From: Stutzerimonas stutzeri
GTDB taxonomy: Bacteria; Pseudomonadota; Gammaproteobacteria; Pseudomonadales; Pseudomonadaceae
Length of the DNA stretch: 64,000 nucleotides
Direction: 5' to 3'
NCBI RefSeq assembly: GCF_024448935.1
Contig: NZ_JAMOIE010000010.1
Span: 1 to 64,000, forward strand
Shown one piece after another: positions 25,959 through 35,191 of the stretch (the first letter of the stretch is position 1; each line of letters opens with the position of its first letter). The position numbers and the translations under genes were made by a program. Below the pieces are notes generated by a model, which saw only the letters and a list, made by a program, of their open reading frames with translations, made no database searches and had not been told where the DNA came from.

Positions 25959-26651
25959 TCAGACTTGCGCAATTTCTCCGGGCGTCAGGCTGCGGTATTG
26001 GCCGGGGGCAAGCGTGGAGTCGAGCAGCAGTGGGCCTATGCGTTCGCGGTGCAGCGCGGTGACCTTGTTGTTGAAGTGGCCGAACATGCGTTTCACCTGA
26101 TGGTAGCGGCCTTCATGCAGGGTCAGGCGGGCCTGCTGTGGGCCGAGTAGTTCGAGTTCGGCGGGCAGGGTGGTGAGGTTCTCGAAGCGAAAGTAGAGGC
26201 CTTGAGCGAAGCGGTCGACGCAGATAGGGTCGATGGGGGCTTCGGTTTCCACAAGATAGGTTTTGCCCAGCAGGCTTTCCGGTTGGGTGAGGCGGCGGGA
26301 CCAGAGGCCGTCGTTGGTGATGATCATCAGCCCGGTGGTGTTGAAGTCCAACCGCCCGGCGATATGTAGATTGTCCTTGTCCGGTTCGTTCAGCAGGTCC
26401 AGCACGGTGGGGTGTTGCGGGTCGGCGGTGGCGCTGACGCAACCAGCCCGTTTGTTGAGCATATAGAAGCGTGCGGGCTTGCCTGCCTGCAGTACCTCGC
26501 CATCCAGCTCGATACGGTCGAAGACACGAACGTCATGGGTGCCGTCGCAGACCGTGTTCCCGTTCACCGCAGCACGGCCCGAGGCCAGCAGCAGGCGCGC
26601 TTGGCGATGGCTGCAGTGGGGCAGATTGGCGAGGAAACGGTCGAGGCGCAT
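25959..26651 (-). CDS. rsuA: 16S rRNA pseudouridine(516) synthase
   Basis: A 230-aa RsuA-family enzyme. It has an N-terminal S4-like RNA-binding domain (MRLDRFLANLPHCSHRQARLLLASGRAAVNG) and the pseudouridine synthase core with the catalytic Asp in HIAGRLDFNTTGLMIITNDG. GRYHQVKRMFGHFNNKVTALHRERIG near the end is the second family motif. It abuts the CWC-type gene, sharing the ATG/stop region, so the two form an operon. It is the first core gene right of the island. Confidence 0.92.
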   Translation of the reverse strand: MRLDRFLANLPHCSHRQARLLLASGRAAVNGNTVCDGTHDVRVFDRIELDGEVLQAGKPARFYMLNKRAGCVSATADPQHPTVLDLLNEPDKDNLHIAGRLDFNTTGLMIITNDGLWSRRLTQPESLLGKTYLVETEAPIDPICVDRFAQGLYFRFENLTTLPAELELLGPQQARLTLHEGRYHQVKRMFGHFNNKVTALHRERIGPLLLDSTLAPGQYRSLTPGEIAQV

Positions 26652-27004
26652 CAGGGTTTTGCAGGCAACTCGCCGCAGGCGCAGCGCGGGCAGATGCAGG
26701 CTTTGTTCAGCGTGTCGTCCGGGATCTGATCGCGGGCTTCGGGCGCTATCTCAATGCTGAAGCACCAGCAGGGCCGTGTCGCAGTGGCTGGGTTGGACAG
26801 GCCACAACTGTTGGGCTCGCCACAGACCGGGCAGCGACTAGCAGACCGTTGAAACGCTACCTGCGTTGGCAATAGGTGGTTAAAAACAGCCTCAATATGC
26901 TGACTTTGAACGCCTAAACTTGGCTCCTTCGGCTGTTTTTGCCTCGTCTTGCCTGTATCGCTTACGTTTTTCAGCGGCCTGCTGGGATCGGGTGTATCGG
27001 TCAT
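26651..27004 (-). CDS. Cysteine-rich CWC-family protein carrying an in-frame MITE
   Basis: The C-terminal part (SRCPVCGEPNSCGLSNPATATRPCWCFSIEI ... ACICPRCACGELP) is the cysteine-rich CWC family, probably metal-binding and of unknown function. In relatives the start MTDTPDPSR runs straight into the first CPxCG. Here about 48 residues derived from a 144-bp MITE sit between them (PLKNVSDTGKTRQKQPKEP ... VAFQRS) and keep the frame. The protein is thus 117 aa instead of about 69. Whether the insertion is tolerated is unknown. It is cotranscribed with rsuA. Confidence 0.8.
   Translation of the reverse strand: MTDTPDPSRPLKNVSDTGKTRQKQPKEPSLGVQSQHIEAVFNHLLPTQVAFQRSASRCPVCGEPNSCGLSNPATATRPCWCFSIEIAPEARDQIPDDTLNKACICPRCACGELPAKP
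26840..26983. repeat. MITE-like element, copy 1 (inside the CWC gene)
   Basis: This 144-bp element has imperfect terminal inverted repeats (agcagaccgttgaaa... / ...tcagcggcctgct) and a conserved interior (gttaaaaacagcctcaa, cggctgtttttgcct). It shares layout and sequence with the copy at 40651-40788. It has no coding capacity of its own. It is exactly 48 codons long. Confidence 0.8.
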
Positions 27005-27104
27005 AATCGCCTCCGGGAAGTGGCAGCGCTTGATACGGTGGGGCGGTTAGTTGGCGCCGAAATAGGCGCCCGGCATTGCGCCGGGCGCCTGTGCTATGGC
27101 GTCG

Positions 27105-29147
27105 TTACTTGACGCGCTGACCGGGTTTGGCGCCACTGTCCGGGCTGAGCAGGTAGATCTCTTCGCCGCCTGGGCCGGCGGCCAGCACCATGCCTTCGGA
27201 GATGCCGAACTTCATCTTGCGCGGGGCGAGGTTGGCGACGTACAGGGTCAGGCGGCCTTCCAGTTTGCTTGGGTCCGGGTAGGCGCTCTTGATGCCGGAG
27301 AACACGTTGCGCTTGGCGTCGCCGATGTCGAGGGTCAGGCGCAGCAGCTTGTCGGCGCCTTCCACGAACTCGCACTTCTCGATCAGTGCGATGCGCAGAT
27401 CCACGGCGGCAAAGGCGTCGAAGGCGATCTCGGCGGCGATAGGCTCTTTGGTCAGCTCGCCATTGCCGCTCGGCTGGGCGGCGGTTTCGGTGGAGGCGAG
27501 GTCTTCCTTGGATGATTCGATCATGGCTTCGATTTTGGCAGGCTCGATACGGGTCAATAGCGGGGTGAAAGTGTTCAGCTGATGGTTGGTCAGCAACGTT
27601 TGCAGGTCAGTCCAGCCTAGTGGCTCGACGTTCAGGAAGCGCTCGGCATCGGCGGCCAGGTTCGGCAGCACCGGCTTGAGGAAGATCACCAGTTGGCGGA
27701 ACAGGTTGATGCCGGTGGCGCAGATCGCCTGCACTTCATCCTGCATGCCTTCCTGCTTGTTCAGTGCCCAGGGTGCCTTGTCGGCGATCCAGGCGTTGGC
27801 GCGGTCGGCCAGGGCCATGATCTCGCGCATGGCGCGGGCGAAATCGCGGTTCTCGTAAGCGTCGGCAACGGAGGGTGCGGCCGTCTGGAAGGCGTCGGTC
27901 AGTTCCGCTGCGGCGTTGCGGTCGACCATCAGGCCGCCGTTGCCCTTGTGGATGAACCCGGCGCAACGGCTGGCGATGTTGACCACCTTGCCGACCAGGT
28001 CGGAATTGACCTTCTGCACGAAGTCCTCGAGGTTCAGATCGAGGTCGTCGACGCCACGGCCCAGCTTGGACGCATAGTAGTAGCGCAGGTATTCCGGGTT
28101 CAGGTGATCGAGATAGGTGCGCGCCTTGATAAAGGTGCCGCGCGACTTGGACATCTTCTGTCCATTCACCGTCAGGTAGCCGTGCACGTTGACGGCGGTG
28201 GGCTTGCGGAAACCGGCACCTTCGAGCATGGCCGGCCAGAACAGCGTGTGGAAGTTGATGATGTCCTTGCCGATGAAGTGGTACAGCTCGGCGGTGGAAT
28301 CCTTGCTCCAGAATGTATCGAAGCTGAGTTCCGGGCGGCGCTTGCACAGATTCTCGAAGCTGGCCATGTAGCCGATCGGAGCATCCAGCCAGACGTAGAA
28401 GTATTTGCCGGGCTCATCTGGAATCTCGAAGCCGAAGTAAGGCGCGTCGCGAGAGATGTCCCACTCCTGCAGCCCGCCGTCGAGCCACTCGGCGATCTTG
28501 TTGGCGACCGATTCCTGCAGCGCGCCGCCGCGGGTCCATTGCTTGAGCATGGCCTCGAAGTCCGGCAGCTTGAAGAAGAAGTGCTTGGAGTCCTTGAGCA
28601 CTGGCGTGGCGCCGGAGATCGCCGAACGCGGGTCTTTCAGCTCGGTGGGCTCGTAGGTCGCGCCGCACTTTTCGCAGTTGTCGCCGTACTGGTCTTCGGC
28701 ACCGCACTTCGGGCAGGTGCCCTTGATGAAGCGGTCGGCGAGGAACATGCCTTTCTCGGGATCGAAATACTGGGTCACCGAGCGCGTGGCGATGTGGCCG
28801 GCGTCGCGCAGACGGGTGTAGATCATCTCCGAAAACTCGCGGTTCTCTTCCGAATGGGTCGAGTGGAAGTTGTCGAAATTGACCAGGAAGTCGGCGAAGT
28901 CGGCGCTGTGTTCGGCCTGCACGTCGGCGATCAGTTGCTCGGGCGTGATGCCTTCCTTTTCGGCGCGCAGCATGATGGCCGAGCCATGGGCGTCATCGGC
29001 GCAAACATAGATGCACTGGTTGCCGCGCAGCTTCTGAAAGCGCACCCACATGTCCGTCTGGATGTACTCGAGCATATGGCCAAGGTGAATCGAACCGTTG
29101 GCGTAGGGCAGGGCACTGGTAACGAGGATCTGACGGGCTTCGGACAT
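27105..29147 (-). CDS. metG: Methionyl-tRNA synthetase
   Basis: Class I synthetase, 680 aa, charging tRNA-Met. HIGH motif as HLGH in [16 protein letters not shown]; zinc knuckle [23 protein letters not shown] motif in [19 protein letters not shown]. The anticodon-binding domain follows, and the C-terminus ([31 protein letters not shown]) is the EMAP/tRNA-binding domain found in dimeric MetG. Complete at both ends. It is divergent from mrp. Confidence 0.97.
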   Translation of the reverse strand: MSEARQILVTSALPYANGSIHLGHMLEYIQTDMWVRFQKLRGNQCIYVCADDAHGSAIMLRAEKEGITPEQLIADVQAEHSADFADFLVNFDNFHSTHSEENREFSEMIYTRLRDAGHIATRSVTQYFDPEKGMFLADRFIKGTCPKCGAEDQYGDNCEKCGATYEPTELKDPRSAISGATPVLKDSKHFFFKLPDFEAMLKQWTRGGALQESVANKIAEWLDGGLQEWDISRDAPYFGFEIPDEPGKYFYVWLDAPIGYMASFENLCKRRPELSFDTFWSKDSTAELYHFIGKDIINFHTLFWPAMLEGAGFRKPTAVNVHGYLTVNGQKMSKSRGTFIKARTYLDHLNPEYLRYYYASKLGRGVDDLDLNLEDFVQKVNSDLVGKVVNIASRCAGFIHKGNGGLMVDRNAAAELTDAFQTAAPSVADAYENRDFARAMREIMALADRANAWIADKAPWALNKQEGMQDEVQAICATGINLFRQLVIFLKPVLPNLAADAERFLNVEPLGWTDLQTLLTNHQLNTFTPLLTRIEPAKIEAMIESSKEDLASTETAAQPSGNGELTKEPIAAEIAFDAFAAVDLRIALIEKCEFVEGADKLLRLTLDIGDAKRNVFSGIKSAYPDPSKLEGRLTLYVANLAPRKMKFGISEGMVLAAGPGGEEIYLLSPDSGAKPGQRVK

Positions 29148-29313
29148 GGGGAAATCTGCAGTCGGGGTTGCGAAGTGAGTCGGTCACTATAAGGGAAGCA
29201 GCCTCAAGCTTGAAGCTGAAAGCTCGAAGCCGAAATCAAATGGGCTCCTGCAGCTTCAAGCTTCAAGCCTTAAGCTTCAAGAAAAAGCGAAAAGCGAGGT
29301 TTTGCGCTGTCTG

Positions 29314-29355
29314 AGCTTGCAGCTTGCAGCTTGCAGCTTGCAGCTTGCAGCTTGC
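29314..29355 (+). repeat. Six perfect tandem copies of AGCTTGC
   Basis: Heptamer array in the metG-mrp intergenic region, 51 bp upstream of the mrp start. Related gcttcaagc/gcttgaagc words in both orientations fill the preceding 120 bp. Five related heptamers occur at 40996-41030. The unit number could vary by slippage. Confidence 0.9.
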
Positions 29356-29405
29356 CTCTGCTGTTACCATCCCCTATGTTCCACTCGGTTTTTCTGGGAG
29401 AAATC

Positions 29406-30500
29406 ATGACCGTCACACGCGAAGCTGTGGAAGCCGTACTGCGTCAGTACACCGACCCTAACCTGAACCAGGACCCGGTCACTGCCGGTTGCGTGCGCTC
29501 CATCGAGATTCAGGGCGACCGCGTCAGCGTGCAGATTGAGCTGGGCTACGCCGCCGGACTGTTTCGCAGCGGCTGGGCACAGATGTTGGCCATGGCCATC
29601 GAGCAGTTGGAAGGCGTCACTCGGGCGGACGTGCAGGTCGACTGCGTGATCCGCTCGCACAAGGCGCAGGACCAGCTCGAGTCGATGGCCAATGTGAAGA
29701 ACATCATCGCCGTCGCCTCCGGCAAGGGCGGCGTGGGCAAATCCACCACGGCCGCCAATCTGGCACTGGCGCTGGCCCGCGAAGGCGCGCGGGTTGGCGT
29801 ATTGGATGCGGATATCTATGGCCCGAGCCAGGGCATCATGTTCGGCATTCCCGAAGGCACCCGCCCGGAAATCCGTGACAACAAAGCCTTTATCCCGCTG
29901 GAAGCCCACGGCGTACAGATCATGTCGATGGCTTTCCTGGCCGACGACAAGACGCCGATGGTCTGGCGTGGCCCGATGGTCTCCGGCGCGCTGCTGCAAC
30001 TGATCACGCAGACGGCCTGGAATGATCTGGACTATCTTGTCGTGGACATGCCGCCGGGCACCGGTGACATCCAGCTGACCCTGGCGCAAAAGGTGCCTGT
30101 GGTTGGGGCGGTCATCGTGACCACGCCTCAGGATCTGGCGCTGCTGGATGCCAAGAAAGGCGTGGAGATGTTCCGCAAGGTGAACATTCCGGTGCTGGGC
30201 GTAGTGGAAAACATGGCCATTCACATCTGCTCGAACTGCGGTCATGCCGAGCATCTGTTCGGCGAAGGCGGTGGCGAGAAGCTGGCGGCGCAGTACAACG
30301 TCGAGCTGCTGGCCTCGTTACCGCTGTCGATGGCAATTCGCAGCCAGGCCGACGCCGGCAAGCCGACCACCATCGCCGACCCTGAAAGCCAGATCGCGAT
30401 GATCTATCAGCAAATGGCGCGCAGTGTGGGAGCACGGATTTCACTGAGTGGGCAGATCATCGCGCAGTCGATGCCGAACATCGTTGTAACCGACGACTAA
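29406..30500 (+). CDS. mrp: Mrp/ApbC family Fe-S cluster carrier ATPase
   Basis: A 364-aa scaffold/carrier ATPase for Fe-S cluster delivery. It has an N-terminal MIP18/DUF59 domain (residues 1-80), a deviant Walker A GKGGVGKSTTAANLALALA, VLDADIYGPSQ, and the CSNCG pair in ENMAIHICSNCGHAEHLFG that binds the bridging cluster. The ATG at 29406 has gggag 6 nt upstream; earlier in-frame starts fall in the repeat region. It is divergent from metG and shares a bidirectional terminator with the cold-shock gene. Confidence 0.93.
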   Translation: MTVTREAVEAVLRQYTDPNLNQDPVTAGCVRSIEIQGDRVSVQIELGYAAGLFRSGWAQMLAMAIEQLEGVTRADVQVDCVIRSHKAQDQLESMANVKNIIAVASGKGGVGKSTTAANLALALAREGARVGVLDADIYGPSQGIMFGIPEGTRPEIRDNKAFIPLEAHGVQIMSMAFLADDKTPMVWRGPMVSGALLQLITQTAWNDLDYLVVDMPPGTGDIQLTLAQKVPVVGAVIVTTPQDLALLDAKKGVEMFRKVNIPVLGVVENMAIHICSNCGHAEHLFGEGGGEKLAAQYNVELLASLPLSMAIRSQADAGKPTTIADPESQIAMIYQQMARSVGARISLSGQIIAQSMPNIVVTDD

Positions 30501-30564
30501 TTTCAAAGCAGGGTGGCGCTTCGCGCTGCCCGTGGCTGAACGGTCGCCAGTAAATCGCAGGTAT

Positions 30565-30593
30565 AAAAAAGCCCCGCCGAAGCGGGGCTTTTT
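30565..30593. terminator. Bidirectional terminator between mrp and cold-shock gene
   Basis: A gccccgc...gcggggc stem is flanked by A-run and T-run on its two sides, so it can end both converging transcripts. Confidence 0.9.
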
Positions 30594-30611
30594 CAGCAAA
30601 GAAGCTTCAGG

Positions 30612-30821
30612 TTAGATAACCTGAACTTCCTCAGCTTGCATGCCCTTCTGGCCGCGAGTAGCGACGAAGGAAACTTGCTGGCCTTCTTTCAGGCTCTTGA
30701 AACCGTCGCCCTGGATGGCGCGGAAGTGTACGAAAAGGTCGTCACCGGATTGCGGAGTGATGAAGCCGAAGCCTTTCTCATCGTTGAACCACTTAACGGT
30801 ACCGGTTTGGCGATTGGACAT
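30612..30821 (-). CDS. Cold-shock-domain protein (CspA family)
   Basis: A 69-aa single cold-shock domain. It carries the RNA-binding motifs KGFGFI (RNP1) and DLFVHF (RNP2) and the opening [12 protein letters not shown]. The start has aaggag 10 nt upstream. It acts as an RNA chaperone. The 320 bp between it and dcd holds no other gene and probably contains the long 5' leader usual for csp genes. Confidence 0.92.
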   Translation of the reverse strand: MSNRQTGTVKWFNDEKGFGFITPQSGDDLFVHFRAIQGDGFKSLKEGQQVSFVATRGQKGMQAEEVQVI

Positions 30822-31142
30822 TTGTAATGTCTCCTTGAACAAGGTGTAGAGATGATTTGAACGGGCAAATACCCCGAACGGTGACTGTGTGCAAGGAGTT
30901 AGGAGTCGTAGCAATGATCGGATCGAAATCTAAACATGTAGCGATTCACGGTGACACATGCAGCAGCAGCCAATGAAAGATACTCCATTTCTGTCGCAAT
31001 GCGAGCATTATTTTCAGTTTCCGGCCGAAGCGTCAGAGCTGCGACGCATGGACCCGGTTCGTGGGCTTTGAACCGGCTCCCTGGGGTCGGTAAGATGCAC
31101 GCCCTTATATGAATGCCCACCAGCCCAGTCAGGACGCCCGCC

Positions 31143-31709
31143 ATGAGCATCAAATCGGATAAATGGATTCGTCGGATGGCCCGGGAGCACGGCATGATCG
31201 AGCCCTATGTCGAACGCCAGATGCGCGGCGAGGGCAGTGAGCGCTTGATCTCTTACGGCGTGTCGAGCTATGGCTACGACGTGCGCTGCGCCGATGAATT
31301 CAAGATCTTCACCAACATCAATTCGGCAATCGTCGATCCGAAGAACTTCGACGAGAAGAGCTTCGTCGACATCAAGAGCGACGTCTGCATCATCCCGCCC
31401 AATTCTTTCGCCCTGGCGCGCACGGTCGAGTACTTTCGCATTCCGCGCAATGTGCTGACCATCTGCTTGGGCAAGAGCACCTATGCGCGCTGCGGCATCA
31501 TCGTCAACGTGACGCCGCTGGAGCCAGAGTGGGAAGGGCACGTGACCCTGGAGTTTTCCAACACCACTACCTTGCCAGCGAAGATTTATGCCAACGAGGG
31601 CGTGGCGCAGATGCTGTTCCTGGAGTCGGATGAAGAGTGCGAGACCTCTTACCGTGATCGCGGCGGTAAGTATCAGGGTCAGCGTGGCGTGACCTTGCCG
31701 AAGGCCTGA
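31143..31709 (+). CDS. dcd: dCTP deaminase
   Basis: Converts dCTP to dUTP for thymidylate synthesis. 188 aa; motifs [69 protein letters not shown] and [12 protein letters not shown] are those of bacterial Dcd, including the catalytic Glu in TLEFSN. It is a single gene, ending before a shared terminator with sodB. The downstream stretch to 31920 shows no gene. Confidence 0.96.
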   Translation: MSIKSDKWIRRMAREHGMIEPYVERQMRGEGSERLISYGVSSYGYDVRCADEFKIFTNINSAIVDPKNFDEKSFVDIKSDVCIIPPNSFALARTVEYFRIPRNVLTICLGKSTYARCGIIVNVTPLEPEWEGHVTLEFSNTTTLPAKIYANEGVAQMLFLESDEECETSYRDRGGKYQGQRGVTLPKA

Positions 31710-31920
31710 TTTCGGTCAGCGAGTTGGCTGCCAACTCAAGTGGGTAGCGGCAACCGGCGCTCGCGTGTCTCATGCCTTAACTGTCCAGGTGCCGTGGCGC
31801 GTCTATTCTTTTGGCTGAACCGTATTCTCGGGCGCGTCTCCGAGGTGAGTTGCGGCCCGTCGGCACACGGGCCTCTTGTCGAGGCTGTCACTGTTCCGCT
31901 GCTTCTTTTTCGTTTGAATA

Positions 31921-31949
31921 AAAAATGCCCGCACAAATGCGGGCATTTT
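31921..31949. terminator. Bidirectional terminator between dcd and sodB
   Basis: An atgcccgc/gcgggcat stem with aca-type loop, flanked by an A run and followed by tttt, serving both converging genes. Confidence 0.85.
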
Positions 31950-31998
31950 GGGGTGTCTGGATGATGAGGCGACCGGGGCCCCATCAAGCAGACGGGAC

Positions 31999-32577
31999 TC
32001 AGGCGAAGTTCTTCGCGACGAAGTCCCAGTTGACGATGTTCCAGAACGCTTCGACGAACTTCGGACGCGCGTTGCGGTAATCGATGTAGTAAGCATGTTC
32101 CCAGACGTCGCAGGTCAGCAGCGGCTTGTCGCCAGCGGTCATCGGGTTGCCGGCGCCGATGGTGCTCGCCAGGCCGAGGCTGCCGTCGGACTTCTTCACC
32201 AGCCAGGCCCAGCCGGAGCCGAAGGTGCCGATGGCGGTCTTGGTGAACTCTTCCTTGAACTTGTCGAAGGATCCGAACGCGGCGTTGATGGCATCAGCCA
32301 GGGCGCCGGTCGGCTGGCCGCCAGCGTTCGGCGCCATGCAGTTCCAGAAGAAGGTGTGGTTCCAGACCTGAGCGGCATTGTTGAAGATGCCACCGGACGA
32401 GGTCTTGATGATGGTTTCCAGATCCTTGCCCTCGAACTCGGTGCCCGGGATCAGGTTGTTCAGGTTGGTCACGTAGGCCTGGTGATGCTTGCCGTGGTGA
32501 TATTCGAAGGTCTCGGCGGAAATGTGCGGCTCGAGGGCGTTCTTTTCAAACGGAAGCGGCGGCAATTCGAAAGCCAT
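31999..32577 (-). CDS. sodB: Iron superoxide dismutase
   Basis: A 192-aa Fe/Mn-family superoxide dismutase. Metal-ligand segments: the first His in [29 protein letters not shown], and the last Asp/His pair in [25 protein letters not shown] and [11 protein letters not shown] are typical of the iron form. The start is [20 protein letters not shown]. The 363-bp upstream gap to lysE has no recognisable gene; it should hold the sodB promoter. Confidence 0.95.
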   Translation of the reverse strand: MAFELPPLPFEKNALEPHISAETFEYHHGKHHQAYVTNLNNLIPGTEFEGKDLETIIKTSSGGIFNNAAQVWNHTFFWNCMAPNAGGQPTGALADAINAAFGSFDKFKEEFTKTAIGTFGSGWAWLVKKSDGSLGLASTIGAGNPMTAGDKPLLTCDVWEHAYYIDYRNARPKFVEAFWNIVNWDFVAKNFA

Positions 32578-32940
32578 GGTGTATCTCCTGCTCAGGTGTC
32601 GAGAATAGATGCGGCTCGGAAGGAGGCAGTCTGCGCTGGTGACCAGTGCCTCGCGGAACGGAGAAACTATTGCACTGCTGTTCGTCCGTTTACGCCTGTC
32701 TTTCCATTCGCTCGCTACATGCGTGCGCATTCTTCGGCCGATCACGGCGGCCGCAATGGCGGGCTGAAGCGTTCCACTCCTCCATGTCCGCGGGCCAAGG
32801 ATTATAGCACCCAGCCTGTGGCAAAACCACGCATCAACTGTGTGGAGAAGCCGTAACCAGAGCCTCTTAATCGAGATCTGGCGAAAGGTGCGAGGATGCC
32901 GAGGCCCTCTGCGTGGACCTCCGATTGCCGGGGGCGTTCC

Positions 32941-33543
32941 TTAGGCGAGGACAACAAGCTGCGCGGCTACCGTGAACATCATGGTCGCGACACCCAGGTC
33001 AATCAGTCGCCAGGTCAGCGGTCGTGCTAGCCACGGCGCAAGCCAGGCTCCGCCCAGGGCAAGAATCAGGAACCATAGCGTCGACGCGCTTGCGGCGCCT
33101 AGCGTGTAGGCCCCTGGCGCGGGTTGCTGCGCCCCGAGTGAGCCAATCAGTAGTACCGTGTCGAGATAGACGTGCGGGTTCAGCAAGGTGACGGCCAGCG
33201 CGGCGAGCAATACGCTCCGCAGCGAGCGCGGACCGCGTTGGGCGTCTTCCAGGAGGGCTTGCGGGCGCGCTGCGCGGCGCAACGCGATGACCCCATAGAA
33301 CAGCAAGAACAGTACGCCACCCCATCGGGTGATCTTCAGCAGCAGCGGGTTTTCCGCCAGCACGGCGGCGAGGCCAAAGACGCCGACACTGACCAGCAGA
33401 ATATCGCAGAGAATGCAGAGTGCAGCTACAGGCAGATGGTGCTCGCGACGCAAGCTCTGCGCCAGAACGAACGCATTCTGCGCGCCGATAGCAATGATCA
33501 GGCCGGCGGTGACCAATAGTCCGTTGATATAGCTCTGCCACAT
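32941..33543 (-). CDS. LysE/ArgO-type basic amino-acid exporter
   Basis: A 200-aa inner-membrane exporter with about six hydrophobic helices. The opening GLLVTAGLIIAIGAQNAFVLAQSLRREH is the LysE signature. TLLNPHVYLDTVLLIGSLG is the second conserved segment. The start at MWQSYINGLL avoids an upstream extension without coding character. It is divergent from the ArgP-like regulator, the usual lysE-lysG pairing, so it probably exports arginine or lysine. Confidence 0.9.
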   Translation of the reverse strand: MWQSYINGLLVTAGLIIAIGAQNAFVLAQSLRREHHLPVAALCILCDILLVSVGVFGLAAVLAENPLLLKITRWGGVLFLLFYGVIALRRAARPQALLEDAQRGPRSLRSVLLAALAVTLLNPHVYLDTVLLIGSLGAQQPAPGAYTLGAASASTLWFLILALGGAWLAPWLARPLTWRLIDLGVATMMFTVAAQLVVLA

Positions 33544-33639
33544 GCTGCGCTGCCTGTCTTTGTCGAGAGGTGCTCGCAGTGTCAGGGCTGTTGCTTTATA
33601 AGCAAAACAAAATTCTGTAATGCCCCATAAGGAGATCGA

Positions 33640-34527
33640 ATGTTCGATTACAAGTTGCTGGTCGCTTTGGCGGCGGTGGTTGAGCAAGCCGGCTTCGATC
33701 GCGCTGCGCAGTCATTGGGGCTGTCGCAATCGGCCGTGTCGCAGCGCATCAAGTTGCTCGAGGCGCGGTTGGGGCAGCCGGTATTGTTGCGCGCCTCGCC
33801 ACCGCAGCCCACCGAGGTTGGCCGGCGTTTGCTCAACCACGTGCAACAGGTGCGCCTGCTTGAGCGGGATCTTCAAGGGCAAGTGCCGGAACTGGACGAG
33901 CGTCGGCTACCGGAGCGGCTGCGTATTGCGCTGAACTCCGACAGCCTGGCTACCTGGTGGCCAGGTGCGATTGCGCCGTTCTGCACGCGACATGGCGTGG
34001 TGCTCGATCATGTGCTGGAGGATCAGGATGTTGGGCTCAAGCGGATGCGCGCCGGGGAGGTGGCGGCGTGCGTGTGCGCCGTCGAACGGCCCTTGGCCGG
34101 TGCGCGAAGCGAATTTCTCGGCGCCATGCGCTACCGCGCGCTTGCCAGTCCCGCCTATGTCGCCCGCCACCTTAAGCCCGGCGCGCCAGCCGAGGCTTTG
34201 CTGAAGGCGCCGGCGATCGTCTTCGGTCCTGACGACCGGCTGCAGCATCGCTATCTCGCTGCGTTGGGCCTGAAGGGGGCTTTCAGTCATCACCTGTGCC
34301 CCTCGTCAGAAGGGTTTGTTCGCCTGCTGCAGAGCGATCTGGGTTGGGGGTTGGTGCCTGAACTGCAGGTAGGCGCGGAGCTGGCCAGCGGAGCGCTGGT
34401 GGATGTGTATCCCGGCGATCCGATCGATGTGCCGTTGTACTGGCATCATTGGCGCAACGGCGGTGAGCTGCTCGCCGAGCTTACGCGGCAGCTGTCGCGC
34501 TCGGTCAGGCAGTGGTTGATCTATTGA
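33640..34527 (+). CDS. argP: LysR-type regulator, ArgP/LysG group
   Basis: A 295-aa LysR regulator. N-terminal winged helix-turn-helix LLVALAAVVEQAGFDRAAQSLGLSQSAVSQRIKLLEARLGQPVLLR; effector domain with LRIALNSDSLATWWPG, typical of the ArgP/LysG group. It is adjacent and divergent to the exporter gene, with a 96-bp shared promoter region. It likely activates the exporter in response to basic amino acids. Confidence 0.88.
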   Translation: MFDYKLLVALAAVVEQAGFDRAAQSLGLSQSAVSQRIKLLEARLGQPVLLRASPPQPTEVGRRLLNHVQQVRLLERDLQGQVPELDERRLPERLRIALNSDSLATWWPGAIAPFCTRHGVVLDHVLEDQDVGLKRMRAGEVAACVCAVERPLAGARSEFLGAMRYRALASPAYVARHLKPGAPAEALLKAPAIVFGPDDRLQHRYLAALGLKGAFSHHLCPSSEGFVRLLQSDLGWGLVPELQVGAELASGALVDVYPGDPIDVPLYWHHWRNGGELLAELTRQLSRSVRQWLIY

Positions 34528-34533
34528 GCCGGT

Positions 34534-34806
34534 TCAGTTCAGGACTCGCTGGCCGCGGTAGATGCGCACCGAGGGCCCGCTGCGGCTCGCTGTCGGTGAT
34601 GGGGTGAGGTCGGGAGCTGGCATGTCGCTGTACGTGGCCAGCTGTTTGCCCAGGTCCCGTGTCATCTCGTCGCCAGAACGGAGGCAGGCGGTCAGCATGG
34701 CCTGGATCGCGTCCGGTTGGCTAAGGCGGATATCCAGCTGTTGCTCATCGCGCAGCCGGCGGCGTAACTGCTGCATGCAATCCAGTACGGCCTTGTTGAA
34801 CTCCAT
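34534..34806 (-). CDS. Small uncharacterised soluble protein
   Basis: A 90-aa protein with no signal or membrane segment. It is helical and charged in the first half (VLDCMQQLRRRLRDEQQLDIRLSQPDAIQAML) and proline/serine-rich near the end (MPAPDLTPSPTASRSGPSV). The ribosome site ggaggatg lies before the ATG. I do not recognise a family. It converges on the ArgP gene. Confidence 0.6.
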   Translation of the reverse strand: MEFNKAVLDCMQQLRRRLRDEQQLDIRLSQPDAIQAMLTACLRSGDEMTRDLGKQLATYSDMPAPDLTPSPTASRSGPSVRIYRGQRVLN

Positions 34807-35191
34807 ATTGATACATCCTCCAATCTAGCAGCGACCGCTCGACGTTCTTGGCCCGACATCCGTGTCGGAAAGCGCTATCCGCTGGCATCAAAGCCAAAGC
34901 AACAGGCGTACCAGTTCCTGTTCGGGCTGACTTCTTTCGATGTGCAATGCTGGATGAAGCCCACCGCGGCTGACCTTGCCGCTTGAATGCAGTTTTTTCC
35001 AACATGACGCAGTGGAGAGCTGGTCGCTTGCCCGCTACGTCGGTTTGCACGGTCTTGATACATCGCGGTGCGGGGCGCCTGTTCCGGGTGCAGTTTATGG
35101 TGCAGTTTATGGGTGGTGTTCGCGCTGAAGGGCCTCTGCTGAGTCGTTATACTGCGCGCTGTCTTTCGCTTCGCGCCATTAAAGGTATCCC
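34807..35191. other. Intergenic stretch without recognised gene
   Basis: I see no supported gene. The plus strand has a short open stretch (about 34855-34986) with coding-like composition ending at a tga, possibly debris of an old gene. Two adjacent copies of gtgcagtttatgg occur near 35090-35114. The promoter of the coiled-coil protein should be in the last 60 bp. Confidence 0.5.

Noticed and set aside
32578-32940. A small RNA or gene between sodB and lysE
   Set aside because: No open frame with coding character, no terminator-linked hairpin and no recognised RNA motif.
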